A program made the translations under genes and the position numbers. Below are positions 6,580-13,587 of a stretch of DNA of 13,587 nt, piece after piece. Every line of letters begins with the position of its first letter. Within the stretch, counting starts at the first letter, position 1. Under the pieces are notes generated by a model, which saw only the letters and a list, made by a program, of their open reading frames with translations, was not told the origin of the DNA and made no database searches. Location of the stretch: the NCBI GenBank assembly GCA_946885755.1, contig CAMPHB010000008.1, positions 1 to 13,587 of the forward strand. The letters run 5' to 3'. This DNA is from an uncultured Methylophaga sp. GTDB lineage: Bacteria; Pseudomonadota; Gammaproteobacteria; Nitrosococcales; Methylophagaceae.

Positions 6580-6653
6580 TAGGCCATCTGAATGCAGGTC
6601 GTTTTTTAGCCGGTTTTTATTGTCGTTTCAATCGCCTACCTCGGGGATGTGTT

Positions 6654-8552
6654 ATGTCACTTTCAAAGCAGTTGTTAATCCTGGTTACCTTGATCTTTTT
6701 TATTGTTTTTGCAGTGAATTTCACCCTGAGCATGAACAATATCCGTAGCTATTTACAAGTGGAATCCGAAATTCATATGCAGGATACGGCCACCTCGCTG
6801 GGCCTGTCGCTGAGCCCACATATGACCGATGAGCAGGATCCGATCCTGCGAACCATGATGAATGCCATTTTTGATACCGGTTATTACAAAGAAATGCGCC
6901 TCGTTAATGTTGATGGCGAAGAACTGGTGCAATTGACCAATCCGGTGCAAATTGAAGGGGTGCCGGCCTGGCTGATTGAATTACTGCCCTTGAGAACGGC
7001 GACCGCTGTCTCTGAAATCAGTTCCGGCTGGAATATCAGCGGTACCTTATCGGTGACCAGTAACCCCGGTTACGGTTATCTGAAACTCTATGAACAATTC
7101 AAATCCACATTGAAATTCTCGCTGCTGATTTTAATCGGCGCCATTTTATTACTGGTTGCCGTATTAAGACTGACACTCAAGCCTTTGAAAGATATTGAAA
7201 AACAGGCCAATGAGATTTCTGCCGGTAATTTTGTCACTATCGATAAAATGCCGTGGACGCTGGAAGTTAAAAATGTCGCTCAATCGATGAACAGCATGTC
7301 CAGCAAAATCGGCGGCATGATCGCCCGCCTCAACAGCAAGCTGGAAAATCTAAATGACAGTTTAAAACGTGATGCTTTGACTGGCCTGTTTAATCAGCAG
7401 ACTTTCAACGTAGATGTGAAAACGGCGCTTTCTGCCGGCCAGAGCGGTCATGTGTTGTATATCAAATTTGACGATTTGGCGGGTCTTGGCCGCGACCGTG
7501 GTAAACAAGCTGTCGATCAGTTGCTGATGGATTTTGCCGATACGCTTAAGCAGCACAGCAGCAGTCCGGCGCAAAACTACCGGCTTTATGGTTCGGAATT
7601 TGCCATTGTCTATCCGGAAAGTGATCAGGCCAGAATCACTGCCTTTGCCGACAAATTACAAAAAGCGGTCAATAGCCTTGGCCAGCAATACGATGATGAG
7701 GATTTACTGCATATCGGGATCGTCGCGTTTGGCCGCAGCAGTGAATTTGATCGTCTGCTACCTGCCGCAATTGAAGCCTATGAGCAGTCAAAACTGATTG
7801 GTGCCAATGCCTACTTTATCAAGCAGGATTCGCTGAGTTCTATCAGTGAGCAGGATTGGAAAGCGGCGATCAGTCAGGCGATTGATAATCAAACACCAGA
7901 AATCACCTTTACCAACCATGCCTATAACTATGCCGGCGCATCACCCCAACAGGTGATGATGGAAGCCTTTACTGTCGTGCGTGATGCTAATGGACAGGAA
8001 TTGCCAATCGGCACTTTCTTCTCCATGGCCGAAGAGTTCGGTCTGGTTGAACAGCTCGACAGAACTATTGTCAGCAAAGTGCTGACCACGATGGAACAGC
8101 AAAAAGTCACCACGCCGGTCACCATCAATTTGTCGATGAAATCAGTGGCTTCCAAAGATTTCCGTGACTGGCTGGCAATGCGGCTGGAGCAGTTTTCATT
8201 GCCGGCAAACCTGCTGGCTTTCAGTGTTACCGCTTATGCCGCGGCTAAAAAGCAACAAACCTTTGCCAGCTTTAGTTTGTTTGCCCGCGAGTTGGGCGCC
8301 ACTACCCTGCTGAAACGCTACAGCAGCGATGTGATCCCGGTTGAACAAATCAAAGATCTACATATTAATTACATTCGTCTGGCCCGCGATTTAACCAGCG
8401 ATATCCGCCAGCACAACAGTAAACCGGATTTCCTCGATATTATTCAGGAAGTTGCCAACTTGCTGGAAATCAAAGTACTGGCAGAAAGTGTCAGTAACGA
8501 CGAAGACTTTGATTATGTTCTGGGTGTCGGTTTGTTTGGTATCAGTCGCTAA
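6654..8552 (+). CDS. lapD: LapD: c-di-GMP receptor controlling LapG
   Basis: 632-aa inner-membrane receptor. When c-di-GMP binds its cytoplasmic EAL domain, LapD holds the protease LapG at its periplasmic domain, so surface adhesins stay attached. Order: membrane helix 6-25; periplasmic LapD/MoxY-type domain about 27-150, with Trp126 in SGWNISGTLSV matching the Trp that binds LapG in Pseudomonas; second helix about 152-173; HAMP about 174-225; degenerate GGDEF 238-395, with GGDEF reading YGSEF (312-316) and no RxxD I-site; degenerate EAL about 400-632, with EAL reading EAF (437-439) and the DDFGTG and KID elements lost. It should be neither cyclase nor phosphodiesterase. The frame extends 26 codons upstream to a TTG, but the ATG at 6654 is used: homology begins MSLxKQL and a GGGG lies about 9 nt ahead. 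The C-terminus (LGVGLFGISR) ends slightly earlier than P. fluorescens LapD. lapG follows after 5 nt. Confidence 0.93.
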   Translation: MSLSKQLLILVTLIFFIVFAVNFTLSMNNIRSYLQVESEIHMQDTATSLGLSLSPHMTDEQDPILRTMMNAIFDTGYYKEMRLVNVDGEELVQLTNPVQIEGVPAWLIELLPLRTATAVSEISSGWNISGTLSVTSNPGYGYLKLYEQFKSTLKFSLLILIGAILLLVAVLRLTLKPLKDIEKQANEISAGNFVTIDKMPWTLEVKNVAQSMNSMSSKIGGMIARLNSKLENLNDSLKRDALTGLFNQQTFNVDVKTALSAGQSGHVLYIKFDDLAGLGRDRGKQAVDQLLMDFADTLKQHSSSPAQNYRLYGSEFAIVYPESDQARITAFADKLQKAVNSLGQQYDDEDLLHIGIVAFGRSSEFDRLLPAAIEAYEQSKLIGANAYFIKQDSLSSISEQDWKAAISQAIDNQTPEITFTNHAYNYAGASPQQVMMEAFTVVRDANGQELPIGTFFSMAEEFGLVEQLDRTIVSKVLTTMEQQKVTTPVTINLSMKSVASKDFRDWLAMRLEQFSLPANLLAFSVTAYAAAKKQQTFASFSLFARELGATTLLKRYSSDVIPVEQIKDLHINYIRLARDLTSDIRQHNSKPDFLDIIQEVANLLEIKVLAESVSNDEDFDYVLGVGLFGISR

Positions 8553-8557
8553 CAGCC

Positions 8558-9223
8558 ATGCCAGCGATACGGACATCCCGCTGGTTAACGGCGATGCTGG
8601 TCAGCAGTCTGACACTGCTGTCATGGCCGCTGTGGGCCAATCTGGATTTTTCCGAAGCATTTTTAGCCCGTATCGAAGCCAAACATGATCGTTTTGCCCG
8701 GCAGCGCTTTGAAGAATGGCAATCGCTGATTGAAAACTCAAAAGATTTGCCGGAGTCAGAAAAGCTGGAAGTTGTTAATAAATTCTTTAACAGCAACGTG
8801 CAATTTATCGACGACATCATGCTGTGGAGTAAAGAGGATTACTGGGCAACACCGGCAGAAATGCTGGCCATTGGCGCCGGTGATTGTGAGGATTATTCCA
8901 TCGCCAAATATTTCACGCTGAAAGAAATCGGCGTTGATGAGGATAAACTGCGGATCACCTACGTTAAAGCGGTGGAAATCGGTCAGGCGCATATGGTGCT
9001 CACCTATTACGAAACCAACCGCTCGGTGCCGCTGGTACTGGATAACCTCATCACCGAGATTGAGCCGGCCAGTCGCCGTAATGATCTGGTGCCGGTTTAC
9101 AGCTTTAACGGTGCCGGCTTATGGCTGGCTAAATCACGTGGTGAAGGCCAGCGGGTCGGCGATTCTTCGCGTTTATCGCTGTGGCAGGATCTCGAAGCGC
9201 GGATGCGCAACGGTAATTTTTAA
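8558..9223 (+). CDS. lapG: LapG: periplasmic calcium-dependent cysteine protease
   Basis: 221-aa bacterial transglutaminase-like cysteine protease (BTLCP). It cuts the N-terminal retention module of large LapA-type surface adhesins, releasing cells from biofilm when LapD lets go of it. A Sec signal is visible: R5 and R8, a hydrophobic core at 9-25, and likely cleavage after WPLWA (about residue 27). Catalytic triad: C110 in GAGDCEDY, H145 in QAHMVL, D162 in LDNL. D109 and E111 beside the Cys correspond to the calcium ligands known in LapG. Length is normal. The ATG lies 5 nt after the lapD stop with no Shine-Dalgarno, so translation is probably coupled to lapD; a later Met (13) would leave no positive n-region. 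Its stop abuts, tail to tail, the stop of the minus-strand TolC-family gene. No adhesin substrate is encoded in the window. Confidence 0.94.
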   Translation: MPAIRTSRWLTAMLVSSLTLLSWPLWANLDFSEAFLARIEAKHDRFARQRFEEWQSLIENSKDLPESEKLEVVNKFFNSNVQFIDDIMLWSKEDYWATPAEMLAIGAGDCEDYSIAKYFTLKEIGVDEDKLRITYVKAVEIGQAHMVLTYYETNRSVPLVLDNLITEIEPASRRNDLVPVYSFNGAGLWLAKSRGEGQRVGDSSRLSLWQDLEARMRNGNF

Positions 9224-10441
9224 TTACAGTGTAACACCCAAGGTCTGATTGATTTCAGCAATCGTCTGACCGATAGCAATTTCCAGCATTTGTACCTGTG
9301 CCCGGTTTTCATAGGCCTGTGCTTCAACCCGCAGCAAGGTCATTAAATCAATTTGACCAAATTCAAAACTTGCCTGCTGGCGCTCAAGATACGTTTCGCT
9401 AAGATCATATTGTTCACGCAGTCTCTGCTGCTGCGCCTGTTGCGCCTGAAGCTGATCCAGTTGTGCCAGTAATTGGGCTTCAAGCTGCTTTTTTAATTGC
9501 TGACGGGCAATGTCAACATCGGCCATGGCTTTGGCAGCTTCTGCGATCGCCGGTTCACTGTAGGGCTCGTCACCAATCGCCATGTTAAAACCAAGGCCCA
9601 GGCTATTATTGAACGGCTCACTGCCATTGTCCCGTTCACGTTTGATGCCTACAGAAACACTGGGGTTAACGGCACCAGCATACTGGGCGTTATGCATTTC
9701 GCTGCGTAAGGTTGCTATCTGCTGGCTGAGTTCGGCCAATAATGGATGCGCTGCGGTAATTTCCCGTTGCGCTGGCAGTGTTTCTTCAACATCCGCCGGT
9801 AAACTGCGTTGTCCGGTGTGATAATAATATTGGTTAATGGTTTGTTGCAGCTGATTCTGCGCATTCTGCCGTTGATTTTGCATCGACAGTAAATGACTTT
9901 CTGCCAGTAACTTTTCCGTTTCCGGCAAATCACCGGCAGCGACACGTTTGGTAACGCTGTCATACAGCGCTTTGGCATTTTCCTGTGTGGTTTCTGCCTG
10001 ACGCACTTTAGCGGCGGCGTACATCACCTTCCAGACATGCTGTCTGACCAGACCGGAAGCCTCTAAGCGCAGCCGCTGCTGATAATACGGCAGTTGATTC
10101 GCCAGTTCCTGAGACCAGTTTTGCTGCTGGCGTTTTTGTCCCGGCAGCCATAATGGCATTGATACGGCACTTTCGTATTCGCGTAAGCCATCACCGCTGC
10201 CAATACCATCATTGAAATGGTTAAAACTAATTGTGGCAGGTTCAGCAAACAAGGTTGAAGCGCGGGCTTTGCGGGCATTGCTGAGTTCTTGCAAACTGCT
10301 TTCCCCTTGCCGCGCCGGTGCCTGGTTGTAGACATAATTGGTCAGGCTTTTGAGGGTAACCGCATCATCAGCAAAAAGCGGTTTGACAGCAAAACTGCTG
10401 ACAACAATTATCGCGGCAGCAAGAAAAATTACAGGGCGCAT
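9224..10441 (-). CDS. TolC/OEP-family outer-membrane efflux protein
   Basis: 405-aa outer-membrane channel protein of the OEP/TolC family. Signal peptide at 1-25 (MRPVIFLAAAIIVV, cut near LFA|DD). The two OEP repeats show as long Gln/Ala-rich helical hairpins: ARQGESSLQELSNARKARA with a strand into VSMPLWLPGQKRQQQNW, and a second copy from HPLLAELSQQIATLRSEMHNAQYAGAVNPSVSVGIK to FGQIDLMTLLRVEAQAYENRAQVQ. The pattern is nearer CzcC/CusC-type metal or drug efflux channels than canonical TolC, but the pump partners are not here. Being next to lapDG invites a LapE role (export of the adhesin); nothing in the sequence proves this. An ATG at 10468 is in frame, but the one at 10439-10441 has a GGAAA 6 nt ahead and gives a cleaner signal peptide. 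It sits about 80 bp after rapA on the same strand without a clear terminator between, so it may be read from the rapA promoter. Confidence 0.82.
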   Translation of the reverse strand: MRPVIFLAAAIIVVSSFAVKPLFADDAVTLKSLTNYVYNQAPARQGESSLQELSNARKARASTLFAEPATISFNHFNDGIGSGDGLREYESAVSMPLWLPGQKRQQQNWSQELANQLPYYQQRLRLEASGLVRQHVWKVMYAAAKVRQAETTQENAKALYDSVTKRVAAGDLPETEKLLAESHLLSMQNQRQNAQNQLQQTINQYYYHTGQRSLPADVEETLPAQREITAAHPLLAELSQQIATLRSEMHNAQYAGAVNPSVSVGIKRERDNGSEPFNNSLGLGFNMAIGDEPYSEPAIAEAAKAMADVDIARQQLKKQLEAQLLAQLDQLQAQQAQQQRLREQYDLSETYLERQQASFEFGQIDLMTLLRVEAQAYENRAQVQMLEIAIGQTIAEINQTLGVTL

Positions 10442-10520
10442 ATCAGGTTTCCATGACGTTTTGACCATAGCCTAGCAGCTTCAAAGCCGGCTGGCATCAG
10501 TTTCAGGATATGACAACGGT

Positions 10521-13373
10521 TTATTCTGAACCGGTGACAATCACCACGCGGATGGCGTCCAGGCGCCATTGCGCTGAACGAATGGCCTTGACGGTATCCG
10601 CTTTGACTTGCTGTAAATAATCGATTTCCGTCTGCCGGATATTGGCATTCCGTTTTGCCAGTTGTTGTAAACGCTGTAATTCACTATCCAGCAGCTGACT
10701 GGCGTTATTTTCAGCCGTGCTTATCCACTGTGACGTCAGCGTATTTATTTGCTGATGGGCGTTTTCGACCAGATTTTCGATGCGCGCGCGGGCATGACTG
10801 ACTAATTGCCGCGCGGTGGTTTTTGGGATCCGGCCTGCCAGCCGTGATAACTGGCTGTGACTGATGGTTTCACTCAGATCGTGCCCCTGCTCATTAATCA
10901 GCAAACTCTGACATTGTTGAGATAAATAACGCGGGATCTGAAGTGCTTGCGGCGCACTGACTTCGAAGCTGAACACCGCTTCCAGCAACAGACTACCTGC
11001 AGGTAATTGATCGCTGGCCAAGGTTGCAAAAGCAGTATTGCCAAGCTCGCTGCTGATAACTGCGTCAAGGGCACTTGTGACCAGTGGATGTTCCCAGCTT
11101 AAAAATGCCATATCTTCCCGGGCCAGCGCTTTATGACGCTGATAAGTACCGGTAATGCCGTCTTCCGGCAAGCCCGGTAAATCCTGCTGCTGCATTTGTT
11201 CGCTGGCTTGCAGAATCACGCTGTCGGTACTGTGTACCTGCTGTTCGATGCCAAAAGCATCGCAAAAATCAGCCATAAAATCAGCCAGTTCCATGGGCGA
11301 ACTGACGGCATCCAACTCCGCAAGGACTTGCCCGGCCTTTTCTGCATCAAAAGAATGATTTTCCAGTAATTTGTCACGCCCCTGCTGTAATTCCTGATTC
11401 AGCGAATTCCGCCGTTTGGCCGTATCGTCAATCAGTTGTGCTGCAAGCAGGTCATCTGCCGGGTTAGCCAGCAAAGCTTCAAGTGTGTCGGCAAATTCGG
11501 CCAGCAAGGCTTCGCCGGTTTTCTGTACCTGCTCAAAACCGTTAACACCCAAGTGATACCAGTCGAGCAGCCGCTGCTGGGCGCTGTTTTGATAATACGG
11601 CACATGGATTTGCACCGTTTGCCGCTGGCCGATCCGGTCCAGCCGGCCGATCCGTTGTTCCAGCAAATCGGGGCTTTGCGGCAAATCAAAACAGATCAAC
11701 TGATGGCAAAACTGAAAGTTTCGCCCTTCACTGCCGATTTCCGAGCAAATCAGGATCTGTGCGCCGGCTTCATCATCAGCAAAATAAGCGGCGGCCCGGT
11801 CACGATTAACCAGCGACATGCCTTCATGAAATACCGCACTGCGCACACCATGCCGAACCCGTAAAAATTGCTCAAGCTGTTCTGCGGTGTCGGCCAAACT
11901 GCAAATCAATAGCAGTTTTTCGCCGCGTTGTGATTTGAGAAACTCAAGCAGCCACGATACCCGCGGATCTTGCTGCAACCAGTCTTTGCCCAGCACCATT
12001 TCCGGTTGCAAACTGCTTTGCAACAACTCCGTATCGGCCGCTTGCGGTGTAGCCAAGGCATGGGCAAATAATTGGCGCTGTGGAAAACCGCTGATAGTGT
12101 CGCGACTATTACGAAATAACAACCGGCCGGTGCCAAATTGATCCAATAGCTGCCGGCGAGCTTGCTGCTGCGCGTCACTGAAACTGTCATCTTGTTGTAA
12201 GGCTTTAATTAAACCGGCATCCAGCCTGGCTTCAAGCGCTGCCAGTAAGTCGTTATCCTGCTGTAACTGTGAAATATCTGTAATCGCCATCAGCCGGCTC
12301 AGCAAATCACTGATAGCAGCGTATTGCTGCTGCTCTCGCTCAAAAGCCACTAAATCTTGATAACGCTGCGGGTCTAACAAGCGCAGGCGGGCAAAATGGC
12401 CGGCCAGACCAAGCTGTTGGGGGGTCGCGGTCAGCAGCAAAACACTGGCGATTTGTGCCGCCAAATCAGCAATCAGCTGATATTGGGCACTGGCGGCATC
12501 CGGTTGCCAATGCAAATGATGTGCTTCATCGACAATCAGCATATCCCAGTCAGCGGCTTTAGCAGCGGCTTGCATTTCTGGATCGGCTTGCAGTGTTTGC
12601 AGCGACATTAAAATCAGCTGACTGCTGTCAAACGGATTACTGTCGCTTTCTTCCTGCAATGCGGTAAAACGTTCAATATCGATAATCGTAAAAGCCAGAT
12701 TAAAACGACGCAGCATTTCAACCAGCCATTGATGCAGCAAACTTTCCGGCACGATGATCAATGCCCGCTGCGCGCGACCAGTTAACAGTTGCTGATGCAA
12801 AATCAAGCCGGCTTCAATGGTTTTACCCAGCCCCACCTCATCAGCCAGCAACACCCGTGGTGCATGACGCTGGCTAACTTCTGAAGCAATATAAAACTGA
12901 TGTGGCAATAACTGCGCTCGGGCGCCCATCAGACCAAACATTGGGCTTTGGCGGATGCGGTGATGGTGTTCCAGTGCTTTGATTCGCAAATCAAACTCAC
13001 TGTTTTTATCAATTTGACCGGCAAATAAACGCTGCTGTGGTTCGCTGAACTGCACCGCACTGTGCAGTTGCATTTCATGAATAGTATGCAGCTCACCCGC
13101 GGCATCAGCAGCCAGATAAACAAGACAGCCATTAATCTGCTGAAATTGCTGCACGGTCAGTTTGCGGCCATCAGCATCTTTAAAATGATCGCCGGTTTGA
13201 TAGCTGACACGGCTTAACGGTGCGGTATCAATGGCATAGGTGCGACTGGTGTCAGCCGCCGGAAAATCCACCTGTAACCGGCGACCATCAATTGCAGCTA
13301 CTCTGCCCAAACCTAATTCCGCTTCGCTGTGGCTGACCCAGCGCTGACCAATTGCAAACTCGCTATCTGACAA
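10521..13373 (-). CDS. rapA: RapA (HepA): RNA polymerase-associated Swi2/Snf2 ATPase
   Basis: 950-aa cytoplasmic ATPase that binds RNA polymerase and helps recycle stalled enzyme. Close to E. coli RapA (968 aa) along the whole length: N-terminal Tudor-like part (IGQRWVSHSEAELGLG, residues 8-23), RLFAGQID at 115-122, ATPase lobe with LLADEVGLGKT (Walker A, ends 185), DEAH at 282-285 and LTATP at 314-318, second lobe with VFHEGMS at 514-520, CSEIGSEGRNFQF at 543-555 and RIGRLDRIGQ at 574-583, then the RapA-specific C-terminus (LPEDGITGTY, SWEHPLV, QWRLDAIRVVIV). The start is a TTG at 13371-13373. There is no in-frame ATG upstream within the gap, AGGA lies 7 nt before the TTG, and homology begins there. 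It is divergent from yigZ across 115 bp. The stop lies about 80 bp before the TolC-family start. Confidence 0.97.
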   Translation of the reverse strand: MSDSEFAIGQRWVSHSEAELGLGRVAAIDGRRLQVDFPAADTSRTYAIDTAPLSRVSYQTGDHFKDADGRKLTVQQFQQINGCLVYLAADAAGELHTIHEMQLHSAVQFSEPQQRLFAGQIDKNSEFDLRIKALEHHHRIRQSPMFGLMGARAQLLPHQFYIASEVSQRHAPRVLLADEVGLGKTIEAGLILHQQLLTGRAQRALIIVPESLLHQWLVEMLRRFNLAFTIIDIERFTALQEESDSNPFDSSQLILMSLQTLQADPEMQAAAKAADWDMLIVDEAHHLHWQPDAASAQYQLIADLAAQIASVLLLTATPQQLGLAGHFARLRLLDPQRYQDLVAFEREQQQYAAISDLLSRLMAITDISQLQQDNDLLAALEARLDAGLIKALQQDDSFSDAQQQARRQLLDQFGTGRLLFRNSRDTISGFPQRQLFAHALATPQAADTELLQSSLQPEMVLGKDWLQQDPRVSWLLEFLKSQRGEKLLLICSLADTAEQLEQFLRVRHGVRSAVFHEGMSLVNRDRAAAYFADDEAGAQILICSEIGSEGRNFQFCHQLICFDLPQSPDLLEQRIGRLDRIGQRQTVQIHVPYYQNSAQQRLLDWYHLGVNGFEQVQKTGEALLAEFADTLEALLANPADDLLAAQLIDDTAKRRNSLNQELQQGRDKLLENHSFDAEKAGQVLAELDAVSSPMELADFMADFCDAFGIEQQVHSTDSVILQASEQMQQQDLPGLPEDGITGTYQRHKALAREDMAFLSWEHPLVTSALDAVISSELGNTAFATLASDQLPAGSLLLEAVFSFEVSAPQALQIPRYLSQQCQSLLINEQGHDLSETISHSQLSRLAGRIPKTTARQLVSHARARIENLVENAHQQINTLTSQWISTAENNASQLLDSELQRLQQLAKRNANIRQTEIDYLQQVKADTVKAIRSAQWRLDAIRVVIVTGSE

Positions 13374-13400
13374 ACTGATTTCCTGATTTATGATGATGTC

Positions 13401-13417
13401 GCAGCTTATGAGGCTGC
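13401..13417. repeat. Short inverted repeat in the rapA-yigZ divergent gap
   Basis: GCAGC (13401-13405) and GCTGC (13413-13417) form 5-bp arms around a 7-bp centre that is itself nearly symmetric. It could be an operator for one or both divergent promoters or merely chance; short arms and no matching second copy were noticed. Confidence 0.3.
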
Positions 13418-13442
13418 GGTTGAATATGCGGGGTATGGTAAA

Positions 13443-13473
13443 TTGTCAGCCTGTTTTTTCCTATAGCTATGAT
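13443..13473 (+). promoter_or_regulatory. Candidate promoter for yigZ
   Basis: TTGTCA (13443-13448, five of six consensus bases) and TATGAT (13468-13473, five of six) lie ahead of yigZ, but the 19-bp spacing is long. The start site near 13480 would leave a very short leader, just before the GGAGG (13481-13485) and the ATG. The match is suggestive, not proof. Confidence 0.4.
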
Positions 13474-13488
13474 GCACTTCGGAGGTAT

Positions 13489-13587
13489 ATGTCTGCTGAT
13501 TTACAGGTTTTAGCGGCACCGGAAACGGTTGACAGTGAGATCAAAAAATCACGCTTTATTGGTGTTGCCATGCCCTGTGAGTCCGAA
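13489..13587 (+). CDS. yigZ: YigZ/IMPACT family protein (UPF0029), N-terminal part only
   Basis: The first 33 codons of a gene that runs off the right edge. The visible stretch has AAPETVDSEIKKSRFIG, the same start as E. coli YigZ (AAPVTVVEEIKKSRFI). IMPACT-family proteins have an N-terminal domain with a ribosomal S5-like fold; the function of bacterial YigZ is poorly defined. The ATG at 13489-13491 has an excellent GGAGG three bases upstream (13481-13485). It is divergent from rapA. The identification rests on a short but characteristic stretch. Confidence 0.8.
   Translation, partial: MSADLQVLAAPETVDSEIKKSRFIGVAMPCESE

Noticed and set aside
6576..6653. 26-codon extension of LapD from a TTG
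   Set aside because: LapD homology starts at MSLxKQL (6654), and the TTG overlaps the candidate -10 region.
6654..8552. Active diguanylate cyclase/phosphodiesterase
   Set aside because: GGDEF reads YGSEF, EAL reads EAF, and metal-binding motifs DDFGTG and KID are lost; a LapD receptor fits better.
10442..10520. Terminator between rapA and the TolC-family gene
   Set aside because: AGCCGGCT is palindromic, but no T-run follows on the minus strand, and no other stable hairpin was seen.
1..13587. CRISPR array, tRNA, rRNA, insertion sequence or toxin-antitoxin pair
   Set aside because: No spaced direct repeats, cloverleaf, transposase or terminal inverted repeats were recognised; the remaining open frames are antisense or out-of-frame to the genes listed.

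Overview
The window looks like chromosomal DNA of a gammaproteobacterial methylotroph. RapA, YigZ, YoaA, LapD and LapG all read as gammaproteobacterial versions. A formaldehyde-activating-enzyme homolog points to a methanol- or methylamine-using organism such as Methylophaga; that genus is an inference from gene content. No rRNA, tRNA, CRISPR array, insertion sequence or phage gene was seen.

Left part (1-4294, all on the minus strand). A tight four-gene run reads leftward: an unnamed 174-aa protein, LemA, a GIDE/MULAN-type membrane protein with an EF-hand, and the YoaA (DinG/XPD-family) helicase, which is cut by the left edge. Spacings are 21 bp, 0 bp and a 1-bp TAATG overlap, so the genes are probably translated together. 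The run starts immediately after a strong rho-independent terminator that closes the upstream minus-strand gene, a Fae homolog.

Middle (4424-6461). A group II truncated hemoglobin and a stand-alone molybdopterin-binding (MoaB/CinA-N-like) protein share an ATGA overlap on the plus strand. They are divergent from fae. The molybdopterin-binding gene then overlaps tail-to-tail, by 16 bp, with a minus-strand AEC-family permease.

Right part (6462-13587). A plus-strand lapD-lapG pair encodes the c-di-GMP-controlled inside-out switch for surface adhesin retention: LapD is a membrane receptor with degenerate GGDEF and EAL domains, and LapG is a periplasmic Ca-dependent cysteine protease. Key binding and catalytic residues are in place. 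The adhesin substrate and its secretion ATPase are not in the window. A TolC-family outer-membrane protein abuts lapG tail-to-tail. It lies downstream of rapA (RNA polymerase recycling ATPase, TTG start) on the minus strand. rapA is divergent from yigZ (IMPACT family), which runs off the right edge.

Most genes are recognisable housekeeping or signalling genes. The less familiar elements are the uncharacterised-lemA-GIDE/EF-hand-yoaA operon, the Fae homolog that seems to lack the usual active-site histidine, and a terminator/promoter junction that may give a leaderless mRNA.
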